Part shown: one piece after another, positions 8,283-17,151 of the stretch
How positions within the stretch are numbered: position 1 is the first letter of the stretch
How the letters are laid out: each line of letters opens with the position of its first letter
DNA from: Paenibacillus guangzhouensis
GTDB taxonomy: Bacteria; Bacillota; Bacilli; Paenibacillales; Paenibacillaceae
Direction of reading: 5' to 3'
NCBI RefSeq assembly: GCF_009363075.1
Contig: NZ_CP045293.1
Coordinates: 2,790,001-2,854,000 of the forward strand
Length of the DNA: 64,000 nt
The notes under the pieces: generated by a model
Seen by the model: only the letters and a program-made list of their open reading frames with translations
What the model was told of the DNA's origin: nothing
The model's database searches: none
Translations under genes and position numbers: made by a program

Positions 8283-9968
8283 TTACATTTGCACGTTGAA
8301 CAGGTTCGCGATTTTATAGACAACATCATCCGTGTCGGCATTGATGCTCGCAGCTTCATTTATACTCGAAATGCTCTGCAGCGCTTGGATATCTGCATTG
8401 TAGCCAATGGTGTAGATCGGTACTTTGTACGTTGCGATCAGATCCTTGATATCTTTGAGGGAATAACCGCGATTGGTCTCCCCGTCACTAAGCACGAAAA
8501 TCATCGGCTTCATGGATGGGTTCGCGGCCTTCTCATCCTGCAGCATCTTTAACGCAACAATTATGCCGTCGAAGGTCGCTGTACCGCCATCGGCTTGCAG
8601 ACTCTCCACCGCGCCAACGAACATCGATTGCTGCGTCGTGTCATACTTCTTAATCGGAAGATTAATCGTGACATCGTTCGAATACGAGACCAGACCAATA
8701 CTATTGTCTTTGCCCAAATATTTCTGTCCCTTCAGCAGCGACTCCTTCAACCGGTTCAGCGGCTCGCCAGCCATGCTGCCTGACACATCGGTAACGAACA
8801 CGGCAGCAATGGGCTTGCTTCCGTTCTTCTTCTCTTTCCATACTTTCTGCGCGGAAGAGAGAAGTCCCCCCTCGACAACACCTAGTTCAGATTTATAGTC
8901 ATTGAGCTCATTAAAGCCTTTTTCCTTCGCCATCTTCTGATATTTGTCTTGCGTCACAAATTCTGCGAACTTCTTAATCAGATCGATTTTATCCTGCGGG
9001 AGATCGCCTAACGCGTATAGCGGACTATCGTGTCTCATACCAAAAGGCGTAAAGACGTACCCGCTCTTGAGATCGGGTGAATTGAGATAAGATTGATATT
9101 CCAAGACGAACCCGTCTAACATCCCGGACTTCGCTGCATCGCGCATTTGAATGGTGGTCGAAGCGAGAAACGGCACATTCGCTTGGAATTTCTCGAAGCC
9201 TTGGATCGCTTTCTCGCTAAGAATATTGGAACTGTCAAACGTATTTAGCGCTGTGATTAGGAAGTTCAATCCCGTTGAGCTAGCGAACGGATCTGTATAC
9301 CCCATACTGAATTCATTGTTGGCGATCGCTTCCGTCACCGTCTTCACATTCACCGACCCATAAGAGGCGACAAGCGTATCGTATTTCGCTTTGGAAATCA
9401 CGATCCCAGGAACGTTGCCCACGAGCCGCTTGGAGATCAGTTGCGTTTTGACCCCGCTCGCCTTAACCATTTCGCCCCATAACTCGTTCGAAGGGGTATA
9501 GGCATCCGGGATATATTTGCCGGATTTGATATAATCGGCCGCCGTACCGGAAGCGATATTGCGAACTTTGACAGAGGCTGGCTTCCCATTCACTTGAATA
9601 TTTGCCTGATTGAACTCCGTTGCCACATCTGCTAACCAGCTATCCATGCCGGTTCCTGATTTCTCTGTGGAAGAGAAAATTTCCACAAAGTCATTAGTCG
9701 TATTATTCACGGTAATCGGGAACTTCGAAATATCCGGGAGCGTCTCGCCTACATCCGCGGGGTTAATATCGATTTGACCTTTTACAGGCGTATCCGTCGT
9801 CACGGAAATGTTCGCGTAGAGCTTGCTTAGCTGCTTGCTTGCGTCTTCCGCCGTGACCTGAGTTTTCGTTTTGCCCAAGTTCGAGGTGAAATTCACCCCG
9901 AGATAGACGAGGATAAATACAATTACCAAGATAAAGACAGATAATAGAAACTTACTCTTCCCAGTCAT
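8283..9968 (-). CDS. Membrane-anchored protein with substrate-binding and VWA domains
   Basis: A 561-aa protein with one N-terminal membrane segment (residues about 5-27). Residues about 90-360 resemble an extracellular solute-binding protein (for example the FVEIFSSTEKSGTGMDSWL opening and a late TPFGMRHDSPLYAL stretch). A von Willebrand A domain fills about 386-555, with the metal-ion site DVSGS near residue 394 and later conserved acidic/Thr positions (GGTATFDG, SDGETNRG). The start is the ATG at 9968, with GAGAGG eight bases upstream; a GTG three codons before is less well placed. The VWA half would bind a partner in a metal-dependent way outside the cell. It sits between a coiled-coil membrane protein and TelA. 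Ligand and partner are unknown. Confidence 0.85.
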   Translation of the reverse strand: MTGKSKFLLSVFILVIVFILVYLGVNFTSNLGKTKTQVTAEDASKQLSKLYANISVTTDTPVKGQIDINPADVGETLPDISKFPITVNNTTNDFVEIFSSTEKSGTGMDSWLADVATEFNQANIQVNGKPASVKVRNIASGTAADYIKSGKYIPDAYTPSNELWGEMVKASGVKTQLISKRLVGNVPGIVISKAKYDTLVASYGSVNVKTVTEAIANNEFSMGYTDPFASSTGLNFLITALNTFDSSNILSEKAIQGFEKFQANVPFLASTTIQMRDAAKSGMLDGFVLEYQSYLNSPDLKSGYVFTPFGMRHDSPLYALGDLPQDKIDLIKKFAEFVTQDKYQKMAKEKGFNELNDYKSELGVVEGGLLSSAQKVWKEKKNGSKPIAAVFVTDVSGSMAGEPLNRLKESLLKGQKYLGKDNSIGLVSYSNDVTINLPIKKYDTTQQSMFVGAVESLQADGGTATFDGIIVALKMLQDEKAANPSMKPMIFVLSDGETNRGYSLKDIKDLIATYKVPIYTIGYNADIQALQSISSINEAASINADTDDVVYKIANLFNVQM

Positions 9969-9980
9969 TCGCTGCACCTC

Positions 9981-10718
9981 TCACGATTTATAGTATTTGG
10001 TTTGCTTGATTAGAGCGTCCAATTCCTGCATGCATGTCAGTTGTTCTATTTCACCGGGCTCAATATGGTCTAGGCTGGATATTTCTAGAATGAGTTGATC
10101 GAGCTTGACGAGAATTTCCTCGTTATTCGCAATGGAGCTTTTCATGGATGTGAGGTAGTCATTGTATACGTTTGCTTTTTTCTGGAGTAGTTCTGAGGAG
10201 AATTGAGATGACTTGCGTGCGAGCATGCGCTGATATTCCGCTTCATCGAATACATTCAAGATGTTCAGTATATTCCTAATGTTCAAATAAAATAGCTGTT
10301 CAACGGATTGAGCGACGGATGCGAATTTCTTGAAGCTCATCTCCGTCTCTTCGAACCGCTGCTTCAGCACCTCGAGTAAGGTGCTCTTCCGCTTCCGCAT
10401 TCTCTCCAATTGTTCGAGCGCGAGATGAATGTCGTTGTCAATGCCTTTGATATGACGATAGCGCGATAAGTGCTCTACATATTCTTCATGGGTCTTCATT
10501 TCCTTGACCGGAACCACGACGGGCTTCTTGAACAATAATTGATAGATTCCTTGAACGAGAACCCATACGCTTGCGACCAATAACGTCACACCGGTGGCCG
10601 TGGATAACGCACTAGCGCCAATCTGCACGCCGATCAACCCGGGGGATAGCACGAGGATGTTCACAGCAGCTACAATCAGCATAAGACCAATGAGTTTAAT
10701 CAAGTTTGTAATCGACAA
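9981..10718 (-). CDS. Two-TM coiled-coil protein in the XpaC position
   Basis: A 245-aa protein with two hydrophobic segments near the N-terminus (about 8-25 and 35-62), then a basic turn and a long charged, helical, coiled-coil-prone tail rich in Glu, Lys and Leu. A TTG start at 10718 is chosen because GAGGAGG lies eight bases before it; upstream ATGs would put the ribosome site inside the gene. In B. subtilis a membrane protein, XpaC, precedes the TelA-like YaaN, and this gene holds the same place, although I do not recognise a clear XpaC signature. It is the first gene of the VWA/TelA operon. Confidence 0.7.
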   Translation of the reverse strand: MSITNLIKLIGLMLIVAAVNILVLSPGLIGVQIGASALSTATGVTLLVASVWVLVQGIYQLLFKKPVVVPVKEMKTHEEYVEHLSRYRHIKGIDNDIHLALEQLERMRKRKSTLLEVLKQRFEETEMSFKKFASVAQSVEQLFYLNIRNILNILNVFDEAEYQRMLARKSSQFSSELLQKKANVYNDYLTSMKSSIANNEEILVKLDQLILEISSLDHIEPGEIEQLTCMQELDALIKQTKYYKS

Positions 10719-10994
10719 TATGCAATCCTCCTCTGCCATTAACAAGATGCGTTCGTATGTACTTCCATGTATTGGATGACCATCTTTGCATTCTATTTAC
10801 GTTGCATCTCGGAAAAAGTCACAAGAATTGTTCATTCCACTTCAGCGAAATAACCGCTTGCTGCTCACTTGTCATGAACAGTAGATGCAAACATCGACAA
10901 TCTTTCACCATTCGACAAAATTGCCCGAAAATACGAGGGATGCTCTATCCATTCCACCTTATCCATTTCCAAGACATGGGAATAGAACATGAAA
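10719..10994. other. Long 5' leader of the VWA/TelA operon
   Basis: About 270 bases separate the predicted promoter from the first start codon on the minus strand. No coding sequence or known riboswitch was recognised. An open frame on the plus strand across this stretch has no ribosome site and no family likeness. Confidence 0.4.
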
Positions 10995-11023
10995 ATTATA
11001 CCATTGCAACGATAGCGGGACAA
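10995..11023 (-). promoter_or_regulatory. Sigma-A-type promoter for the VWA/TelA operon
   Basis: On the minus strand TTGTCC and TATAAT are separated by exactly 17 bases. Transcription would start near 10988 and run into the membrane protein, VWA and telA genes. Confidence 0.5.
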
Positions 11024-11079
11024 TTTAAAATTTTCGAACCCTGTCCTATTCTACCTGGCCAGAGAACATGCCAATAGAA

Positions 11080-11104
11080 ACACCCCCATCCAAATGAATG
11101 GGGG
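11080..11104 (-). terminator. Terminator-like hairpin after the isochorismatase gene
   Basis: CCCCCAT pairs with ATGGGGG around an eight-base loop, 23 bp after the hydrolase stop. The following minus-strand sequence (TGTTTCTATT) is only moderately T-rich. Confidence 0.55.
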
Positions 11105-11126
11105 CTTAGGAACTTGAGCACTAGGA

Positions 11127-11738
11127 TTACAAAGCCGATAACACTTCCTCCGTCGTACGTATCCGTCCGATTCGTGGAAAAATCACGCGGCAGACATAAT
11201 CATGTTCCTCTTGGGTTGACGCTGTCATCGCATCTTCCACGAATATTTGATGATACCCACGCTGGTACGCCTCTCTCGCTGTTGTGTCAACGCCGATCGA
11301 TGTTGATATGCCGCAGAGCACAATGGTATCCATCCCGCGGCGTCTTAGCTGCAAGTCAAGATCTGTCCCATAGAACGCTCCCCACTGCCGCTTCGTAACG
11401 ATATGCGCATGCGGGGTGTCCGCAATTTCAGGTACGAATTCATCCCAGCCTAAGGGGAGTTGTACAGGGGCATGGGTCATATCTGTGCTCGGATGCAGCA
11501 TGTCTTTGCCGTCGACCGACGAGACTCTAACCAGCACGACAAAGCCGCCTTTCTCTGTAAAAGCTTCTATCAATTGACTTGCTTTCTGTACCACCTCTGC
11601 ACCTGTGTAAGGCGCAGTCTGACGACCGCTGCCGGCAATCCCCCTCTGCAAATCGATCACGACCAATGCCGTTTTCTCTACATTCCATGCACTAACCTCA
11701 GATGGTTCTATCGTCTCCACGCCTATCGCTCCATTCAT
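11127..11738 (-). CDS. Isochorismatase-family cysteine hydrolase
   Basis: A 203-aa hydrolase of the isochorismatase/nicotinamidase fold. The family triad is visible: Asp in VVIDLQRG, Lys in [15 protein letters not shown] and Cys in [12 protein letters not shown], which also carries the usual cis-peptide region. Related enzymes cleave isochorismate, nicotinamide, N-carbamoyl compounds or peroxyureidoacrylate, so the substrate stays open. The chosen start at 11738 overlaps the MFS stop as ATGA; an in-frame ATG at 11771 would add eleven residues and has a poor ribosome site. Coupling with an exporter and an AraC regulator suggests a small detoxification unit. Confidence 0.88.
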   Translation of the reverse strand: MNGAIGVETIEPSEVSAWNVEKTALVVIDLQRGIAGSGRQTAPYTGAEVVQKASQLIEAFTEKGGFVVLVRVSSVDGKDMLHPSTDMTHAPVQLPLGWDEFVPEIADTPHAHIVTKRQWGAFYGTDLDLQLRRRGMDTIVLCGISTSIGVDTTAREAYQRGYHQIFVEDAMTASTQEEHDYVCRVIFPRIGRIRTTEEVLSAL

Positions 11739-12961
11739 TTGATTTGACTCGTCTGATCGACGGTTATCCATGTACTACGATTTAACTTCTTGTAGACCTT
11801 AAAATATACCCACACCGCATTCATCAGCAGCAATGCGCTTGTTATGAAGAACACATCGCGGATACTCAGCCAGGCTGCCACTTGACCACCGATGAGCGCC
11901 CCAGCAAATGTGCCGAGATATCCAGCAGACATATTGAAGCCAAATACCCTGCCCATTAAGGAATCCGGGGTGATCCGCTTCATCAGAATGTTAATCGAAG
12001 GAATTAACCCCGCAGCTGCCAACCCGAAAAGAAATTGTATCCCCATCAGCTGCCACGGATTCTGTACGAAAGCCTCCGGGATAAATATCAGTCCTGCCGC
12101 AATGAGCGCAACCAAGATCACTTTATGTGCCCCGACGCTGTCTGACAGCTTCCCAAGCCTTGGCGCGGCAACAATATTCGCAAGTCCTGATGCAGAGAAG
12201 GCAAGACCCGCGACCAAGGCGACATGGCTCGTGTTGCTGGATAATTGGGTAATATAGACGGTAATAATCGGTTCCACGGAATATAGCGCCGCCATCAACA
12301 CGAAGAAAGTTATGAACAACGTGATCGTCAGATTTTTCTCCGGTACAGCCCGCCATATTTCCTTCATCTTCAGTGTCTTCTTGTCCGTTCTAACAAAAGA
12401 TTCCTTCACGAAAACAAAGGTTGTCACGAACGCGATCATCAGCAACGCACCCGTGATGAAGAATGAACTTCGCAGACCCGCGTGCTCCGCAATAAATCCT
12501 CCAACTGTAGGCCCGATTAAGGATCCAGCAATATTCGCTGTAGATAGCGTCCCTAGCGCATACCCTGCATGTTCTTTATCTGTCTGCGTCGCAATCAATG
12601 TCGTGCAAGCTGTACTGTACCCCGTGATGGTGCCCTGCAGTAATCGAAGACCAATCAACATATAGACATGATGCACGAGCCCCATACACCCGACGACAAT
12701 CGCCATCCCAAGACTTGCGCGCAGGAGCATCGGTTTGCGTCCAAATCGGTCTGCCGCTTGCCCCCATATCGGAGAGAAAATCGCCGAAATCATGAATGTG
12801 ATCCCAAAAGCGATCCCAGAGAATTGCGCAATCAAAGCTGGATCCGTTACGCCCAGTTCTTTGATATAGAGTGGCATAATCGGGGCAATCTGACTCATTC
12901 CCACACCGGTTACGAACATGCCGAACCAGCATACGATTAAATTTCTTTTCCATATCGGCAT
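11735..12961 (-). CDS. MFS drug/metabolite exporter
   Basis: A 408-aa transporter with twelve hydrophobic segments. Motif A of the DHA families is present between spans 2 and 3 ([11 protein letters not shown], about residues 67-78) and a related [11 protein letters not shown] motif lies in the second half. An inner-face motif typical of drug/proton antiporters ([12 protein letters not shown]) is also visible. The ATG at 12961 follows AGAAGG by eight bases; an upstream TTG frame start is not supported. It follows the AraC gene on the same strand and is coupled to the hydrolase. The substrate is unknown. Confidence 0.9.
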   Translation of the reverse strand: MPIWKRNLIVCWFGMFVTGVGMSQIAPIMPLYIKELGVTDPALIAQFSGIAFGITFMISAIFSPIWGQAADRFGRKPMLLRASLGMAIVVGCMGLVHHVYMLIGLRLLQGTITGYSTACTTLIATQTDKEHAGYALGTLSTANIAGSLIGPTVGGFIAEHAGLRSSFFITGALLMIAFVTTFVFVKESFVRTDKKTLKMKEIWRAVPEKNLTITLFITFFVLMAALYSVEPIITVYITQLSSNTSHVALVAGLAFSASGLANIVAAPRLGKLSDSVGAHKVILVALIAAGLIFIPEAFVQNPWQLMGIQFLFGLAAAGLIPSINILMKRITPDSLMGRVFGFNMSAGYLGTFAGALIGGQVAAWLSIRDVFFITSALLLMNAVWVYFKVYKKLNRSTWITVDQTSQIK

Positions 12962-13036
12962 GATCTTTGCCTTCTTTCTGCTGAACAATACTAACCTGAT
13001 GTTATCAACAAGAAGCGTTATAGACCATGCATGATC

Positions 13037-13867
13037 TTAATCTCCATGGACATTTTTGCTGTAAAATTCCGATGGGCTCATGCCTTCGATCTTCTTAAAC
13101 ATCCGGCTGAAATAGAACTCATCCGTGTATCCAACCGCTTGTGCAACCTCTCTTATTTTCTTATCGCTTTCCAGCATCAATTCTTTCGCTTGGTCTATTT
13201 TCATCTTATTGAAGAATTCAATCACCGCGTAACCGGTAATCCCTTTGAACGTTCTCGATAAATAGGTAGGAGACCATAACACCTGATTGGCCAACTCTTG
13301 TAAAGTTATTTTTTTACTTAAATTTTGCTGCATGTAGACGATGATTTTTTCAATCTTCAAGGATGAGGCATCGATCTGATCTTGTTTCCTGATGTTCTGC
13401 CAGAGGGCAATCAGCAGCTGCTGGAGGAGCGTTTTGGTCATAAATTCGTATCCGAGTCCTTTGGCGTGCCACGTATCCACGAGCTTCTTGAATAATTCCT
13501 CAACTAGATAGTAGTCCTTCAGCTGCTGTCCCGAAGGGATCGTTAAGATTGGCGCCTCATTCGATATATCTAGACGGCCATCCGTATGCGTTACGAATGC
13601 ATAGTTGAAATGCACCGTCATCACATATGGCAGATCTTCCCCGCTTAACTCGAACGTATGCAGTAAACCTGGCGCAATATAGAATAGCATGCCGGGCTGA
13701 ACTTGATACTTCCGCCCATCGATCGTAATACTGCCGCTCCCGCCCGTTGCCAGAATGAGCTCATGATGTTGGAGTGTTCTCGTGATTCGGCGTCTGGGTC
13801 CGTTTGAATCTTTTAATTTTCTGCCGTTGCAGTAATGAATATAGAAAAAATAATCTTTCAAGTACAT
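13037..13867 (-). CDS. AraC-family regulator with cupin sensor domain
   Basis: A 276-aa regulator. Residues 30-90 form a cupin-like ligand pocket (HELILATGGSGSITIDG; GMLFYIAPGLLHTFEL), and 175-272 hold two helix-turn-helix units (ITLQELANQVLWSPTYLSRTF and REVAQAVGYTDEFYFSRMFK). GGAGG lies six bases before the ATG. It is the likely regulator of the exporter and hydrolase that follow on the same strand. The cupin half and the SPTYLSRTFK wording are typical of regulators that sense sugars or aromatic compounds, but the ligand is not readable. Confidence 0.92.
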   Translation of the reverse strand: MYLKDYFFYIHYCNGRKLKDSNGPRRRITRTLQHHELILATGGSGSITIDGRKYQVQPGMLFYIAPGLLHTFELSGEDLPYVMTVHFNYAFVTHTDGRLDISNEAPILTIPSGQQLKDYYLVEELFKKLVDTWHAKGLGYEFMTKTLLQQLLIALWQNIRKQDQIDASSLKIEKIIVYMQQNLSKKITLQELANQVLWSPTYLSRTFKGITGYAVIEFFNKMKIDQAKELMLESDKKIREVAQAVGYTDEFYFSRMFKKIEGMSPSEFYSKNVHGD

Positions 13868-13945
13868 GGCAATCCTCCATGGTATGTAACGGAAATGTAC
13901 CTATTGTAAACCCTCCAGAATCAAGACTTCAACATTTGACAGCGG

Positions 13946-14641
13946 CTAGCTGCCGAACGCCTGCAACGGCATTGCATAACTTCTCCAACCTGCTGGGAGG
14001 GATTCGTCATGTTGAACATAAATACACCGGAGATACGAAGACACATTCGTTACCTGTTCTTCGATTAATATCTCTTTGATGTCTGAGGCTTTTTTAGGCC
14101 AAATGGTATTCAATGGCTCGACATGACCGAAATCCTTCAATGGCAGGAACATGCTAGGGCTTTTGCGATAGGTACAATGCTTGGGGAATCGTGGGGCACT
14201 TCCAGAATCGTATTTGGATAATTTCACGGCGTCGTAATGTGCAGTTAGTAACGCGGACGCTTCAAGTTCAAGAATCGCAAAGGCCTCGCTTGGTTCTCTT
14301 CGTGTGTATGTGTCCAACATCTTCAGACAATCCCGCTTCGTGGGCCAGAAGAATACATGGCGATCCAGTGTGGCACGAAAAGCCTCCAACGTCGTGGACG
14401 CATCGACCATGAACTCTGGAATGCGAAGATGGGCATTAATCATGATCTGATTGCCCCCATATTCGACTTCTATAGGTTGTATTCGACGCTCCCCTGCTTC
14501 ATGCGGGTGAATACGATAACTGGATAATAACGTATCGAAATGAGCCATCACTTCTAAATTACGTATACGTGTAAAATGATACAATGATTGCCTTCCTCTC
14601 GATCTGGTGACCTTCTGGATTACTGCTTCTTTCTGATTCAC
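13946..14641 (-). CDS. YHFT-motif protein resembling DUF7002 / ART-like fold
   Basis: A 231-aa protein whose N-terminal half has LYHFTRIRNLEVM, an arrangement seen in DarT-like and DUF7002 proteins, and whose centre has HVFFWPTKRDCLKML followed by EAFAILELEASALL. The VFFWP block with a following Leu-rich helix matches my memory of DUF7002 proteins. ADP-ribosyltransferase-like folds open with a similar Tyr-His motif, but no complete catalytic set can be claimed. A GTG at 14641 follows GGAAGG at normal spacing and was chosen over GTG/TTG codons three and two triplets upstream. It sits alone between hcp and the AraC gene. Confidence 0.6.
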   Translation of the reverse strand: MNQKEAVIQKVTRSRGRQSLYHFTRIRNLEVMAHFDTLLSSYRIHPHEAGERRIQPIEVEYGGNQIMINAHLRIPEFMVDASTTLEAFRATLDRHVFFWPTKRDCLKMLDTYTRREPSEAFAILELEASALLTAHYDAVKLSKYDSGSAPRFPKHCTYRKSPSMFLPLKDFGHVEPLNTIWPKKASDIKEILIEEQVTNVSSYLRCIYVQHDESLPAGWRSYAMPLQAFGS

Positions 14642-14711
14642 TGGCAACACCCCTTCCTAAGATTACCATGTGCCAATCACAGGAAATTTATAAGAAATGC
14701 AATATGCAAAT

Positions 14712-14738
14712 AAGACCCTGATCGTAGGTCAGAGTCTT
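14712..14738 (-). terminator. Terminator-like hairpin after hcp
   Basis: AAGACTCTGA and TCAGGGTCTT form a ten-base stem with one T-G pair and a seven-base loop, 39 bp after the hcp stop on the minus strand. The T-tract is short (TTATTTG). Confidence 0.55.
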
Positions 14739-14777
14739 CATCGTTCAACAGATTAAATTATTGGTCACACCTATCAC

Positions 14778-16070
14778 TTAAGATAAAGCGAGCATGGCTT
14801 GCATGTCTTCCTCAACGGTCGTAATCAATTTCAATCCGAACATTTCCACCAGGACGTCAAGTACGCCCGATGAGATAAATTCCGGCGGCTTCGGTCCAAT
14901 ACGAATATCTTGAATGCCTAAGCTGAATAGACCAAGAAGAATCGCAACCGCTTTTTGCTCGAACCATGACAATACGATACTGACCGGGAGCTCATTCACC
15001 GTGCAACCGAATGCATCCGCTAAAGCGAGTGCAATTTTGACCGTTGAGCCTGAGTTATTGCACTGCCCAAGATCGATATAACGCGGGATACCCGTATCCC
15101 CTACCGTGCCGTAATCCACATCGTTGAAGCGGAACTTGCCGCAAGATGTTGTCAAGATGACGGTATCGTTCGGTAAAGAAGTTGCTAGCTCACGATAATA
15201 GTTACCGCCTGTACCCGGCGCATCGCAGCCTGCAATGACAAAGAACCGACGAATATGTCCGTCTTTAACGGCCTGGATAATCTCAGGCGCTAAACCGATC
15301 ACCGTCTCATGGTGATACCCTGTTGTGAGCACTTGTGCGGACTCAATATTCGCAACAGGCAGGGATAGAGCGCGTTCAATCAGTGGGGTAAAGTCATCAT
15401 TTACGATCTTCGTGACATTCTCGAGACCTGCAACCTCATAGGAATAGAAGCGGTCTGCATAGGTGCCCTTGATCGGCATGACACAGTTCGTCGTTGCGAG
15501 AATCGCACCTGGGAATTGCTCGAATAATCGGCGTTGGTCATACCATGCTTTCCCGATATTGCCTTTCAGATGGTCGTATTTCTTAAGCGCCGGATAGCCG
15601 TGGGCAGGCAGCATTTCGGAGTGCGTATAAATGTTGATCCCTTTGCCCTCTGTCTGACGCAGCAATTCCTCCAGCGCATAGAGATTATGTCCCGTGACGA
15701 CAATGCAATGGCCTTCAATCTTATTCTGGCTGACCGTAATCGGTTGCGGAATGCCAAAGCGTGTCGTATGGGCACGATCCAAGACATCCATGATCCGGAC
15801 TGCCGCATTGCCGACTTTCATCGCCATCTCCAGATGCTCCTGCAAGTTGAAATTGGAATTGGTTAATGTCATATACAAAGCTTCGTGCGTAATTCGATCG
15901 ACTTCGGGATCCGTATAACCCAGTTGTCTCGCATGGGTCGCATAGGCTGCAATCCCTTTTAACGCAAAAATCATCGTGTCCTGCAAACTCGCGATCGTCT
16001 CATTTTTGCCGCATACGCCGACAACGGTACAGCCACCGCTTGGTGTCTGCTCACATTGGTAACAAAACAT
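14778..16070 (-). CDS. hcp: Hybrid-cluster protein (hydroxylamine/NO reductase)
   Basis: A 430-aa iron-sulfur protein. The N-terminal cluster ligands are Cys3, Cys6, Cys14 and Cys20. Hybrid-cluster ligands are visible farther on: a His and Glu near GHNLYALEELL and THSEMLP, Cys in TTNCVMPIKG, Cys in IAGCDAPG, Cys in LTTSCGKFRF and Cys in DLGQCNNSG. The family reduces hydroxylamine and, in E. coli, nitric oxide, and takes part in nitrosative-stress handling. It is shorter than the roughly 550-residue E. coli protein. The ATG at 16070 lies eight bases after GAGGAGG; an upstream in-frame ATG is not needed. No reductase partner gene (Hcr) is adjacent. Confidence 0.95.
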   Translation of the reverse strand: MFCYQCEQTPSGGCTVVGVCGKNETIASLQDTMIFALKGIAAYATHARQLGYTDPEVDRITHEALYMTLTNSNFNLQEHLEMAMKVGNAAVRIMDVLDRAHTTRFGIPQPITVSQNKIEGHCIVVTGHNLYALEELLRQTEGKGINIYTHSEMLPAHGYPALKKYDHLKGNIGKAWYDQRRLFEQFPGAILATTNCVMPIKGTYADRFYSYEVAGLENVTKIVNDDFTPLIERALSLPVANIESAQVLTTGYHHETVIGLAPEIIQAVKDGHIRRFFVIAGCDAPGTGGNYYRELATSLPNDTVILTTSCGKFRFNDVDYGTVGDTGIPRYIDLGQCNNSGSTVKIALALADAFGCTVNELPVSIVLSWFEQKAVAILLGLFSLGIQDIRIGPKPPEFISSGVLDVLVEMFGLKLITTVEEDMQAMLALS

Positions 16071-16134
16071 AGCGTTGTCCTCCTCAAGAACATCATTTGT
16101 TACCGTCAGCATACCAGAGCGATTCGCCTCAAAT

Positions 16135-16146
16135 TGTGATTACACA
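16135..16146. promoter_or_regulatory. Short dyad upstream of hcp
   Basis: TGTGATTACACA is an inverted repeat of TGTG and CACA arms with four bases between, 65 bp upstream of the hcp start. It recalls CRP/Fnr half sites but with shorter spacing than the Fnr box, so the cognate regulator is open. Confidence 0.3.
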
Positions 16147-16176
16147 CACATTAATTTTGAACGTTTCATGCCATCT

Positions 16177-17127
16177 TTATCTGCAATATTTATCTCTCAG
16201 AGCCAGGGTATATTGAACGGATTGTTCAACACCCTTGGCTTGATCTTCAATCATCTTCTCCAGTAACTCCTGCGGCGGATCATAATAATCAAGCGGCTTG
16301 ATGAGTGACAAGTCATATGGAGTCGGTCTAACTGCAAACGCGCCTTCGCCAACGGCTGACACACCGCCCGCTGCTGGTTCTCTCTTGAACGAAACCGCAT
16401 ACGGGTAACACATTTCTACATTGATCCGAGTCAACGTGGATGACTCCACCAACGTTCTAAAAATTTGCTCCAAGTCAATATTCCCTGTTCCGACAGGAAC
16501 GCCACATACCAGGTAATCGTCGCCGTCATGAACGATAATATGGTCTTTGAAATGGGTTGTAACGGCATACGGCGCCAACTTCCTGACAGCGTGAACCGGG
16601 TCTTCCCATGCCATCATCGCATTGCCGACATCACAATGTGCGCGTACCCAAGGGCTATCGACTTCATCGATCATACGGATTACCTCGCTCGATAGCTCTT
16701 CCTCATGATTTTCAAGAGCCAGTTTGATTCTGTATTTCTGCAGCAGAGGCACTATCTGTCGGATGTTGTCTGGCGCTTGATTCATTCGATCTTCGTCATA
16801 TGTCCCCATGCAGACGTATGTCCGAATGATATCGGCTCCGATGCTATGAGCAACCTCGATCACTTGCTCCAAACGCGCCGGATCCGTGCCGTTCGTATCG
16901 ATTTCAGCGAAAAAACCGTATTTCTGAATTTCCGCCTTCACCCTCGCCAAATATTCCGGTTCAAACGATGCAAGCGTCCCCCATCCAGGGAGATTCGGCC
17001 ATTTCACGATATTGATCATGACACCGTCTAAGCCAAGCTCAGCCGTTTTTCGAATAAACTCAAAAATATCCATTCTTCCCGTCATAAATTGCAAATGATA
17101 ACTCTCTGTCTCTAGCCCAATCTTCAT
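16177..17127 (-). CDS. Sugar-phosphate isomerase/epimerase-like TIM-barrel protein
   Basis: A 316-aa protein of the xylose-isomerase-like TIM-barrel superfamily. Metal-ligand-type residues sit at the ends of strands: Glu in LALENHEE, Asp/His in VRAHCDVGNA, His in TTHFKDHII and Glu in INVEMCYPY. The family contains epimerases, isomerases and dehydratases of sugars and inositols, and the specific reaction cannot be read. GAGGAGAGG precedes the ATG. It is the last gene of the ABC importer operon, 24 bp after the HAD gene, so its substrate is probably the dephosphorylated import product or a related metabolite. Confidence 0.85.
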   Translation of the reverse strand: MKIGLETESYHLQFMTGRMDIFEFIRKTAELGLDGVMINIVKWPNLPGWGTLASFEPEYLARVKAEIQKYGFFAEIDTNGTDPARLEQVIEVAHSIGADIIRTYVCMGTYDEDRMNQAPDNIRQIVPLLQKYRIKLALENHEEELSSEVIRMIDEVDSPWVRAHCDVGNAMMAWEDPVHAVRKLAPYAVTTHFKDHIIVHDGDDYLVCGVPVGTGNIDLEQIFRTLVESSTLTRINVEMCYPYAVSFKREPAAGGVSAVGEGAFAVRPTPYDLSLIKPLDYYDPPQELLEKMIEDQAKGVEQSVQYTLALRDKYCR

Positions 17128-17151
17128 CGTGCCTCTCCTCCTGTTATCCGA

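Noticed and set aside
10757-11077. 106-aa plus-strand open frame in the intergenic stretch
   Set aside because: No ribosome site, no family likeness, and it overlaps a good minus-strand promoter and leader.
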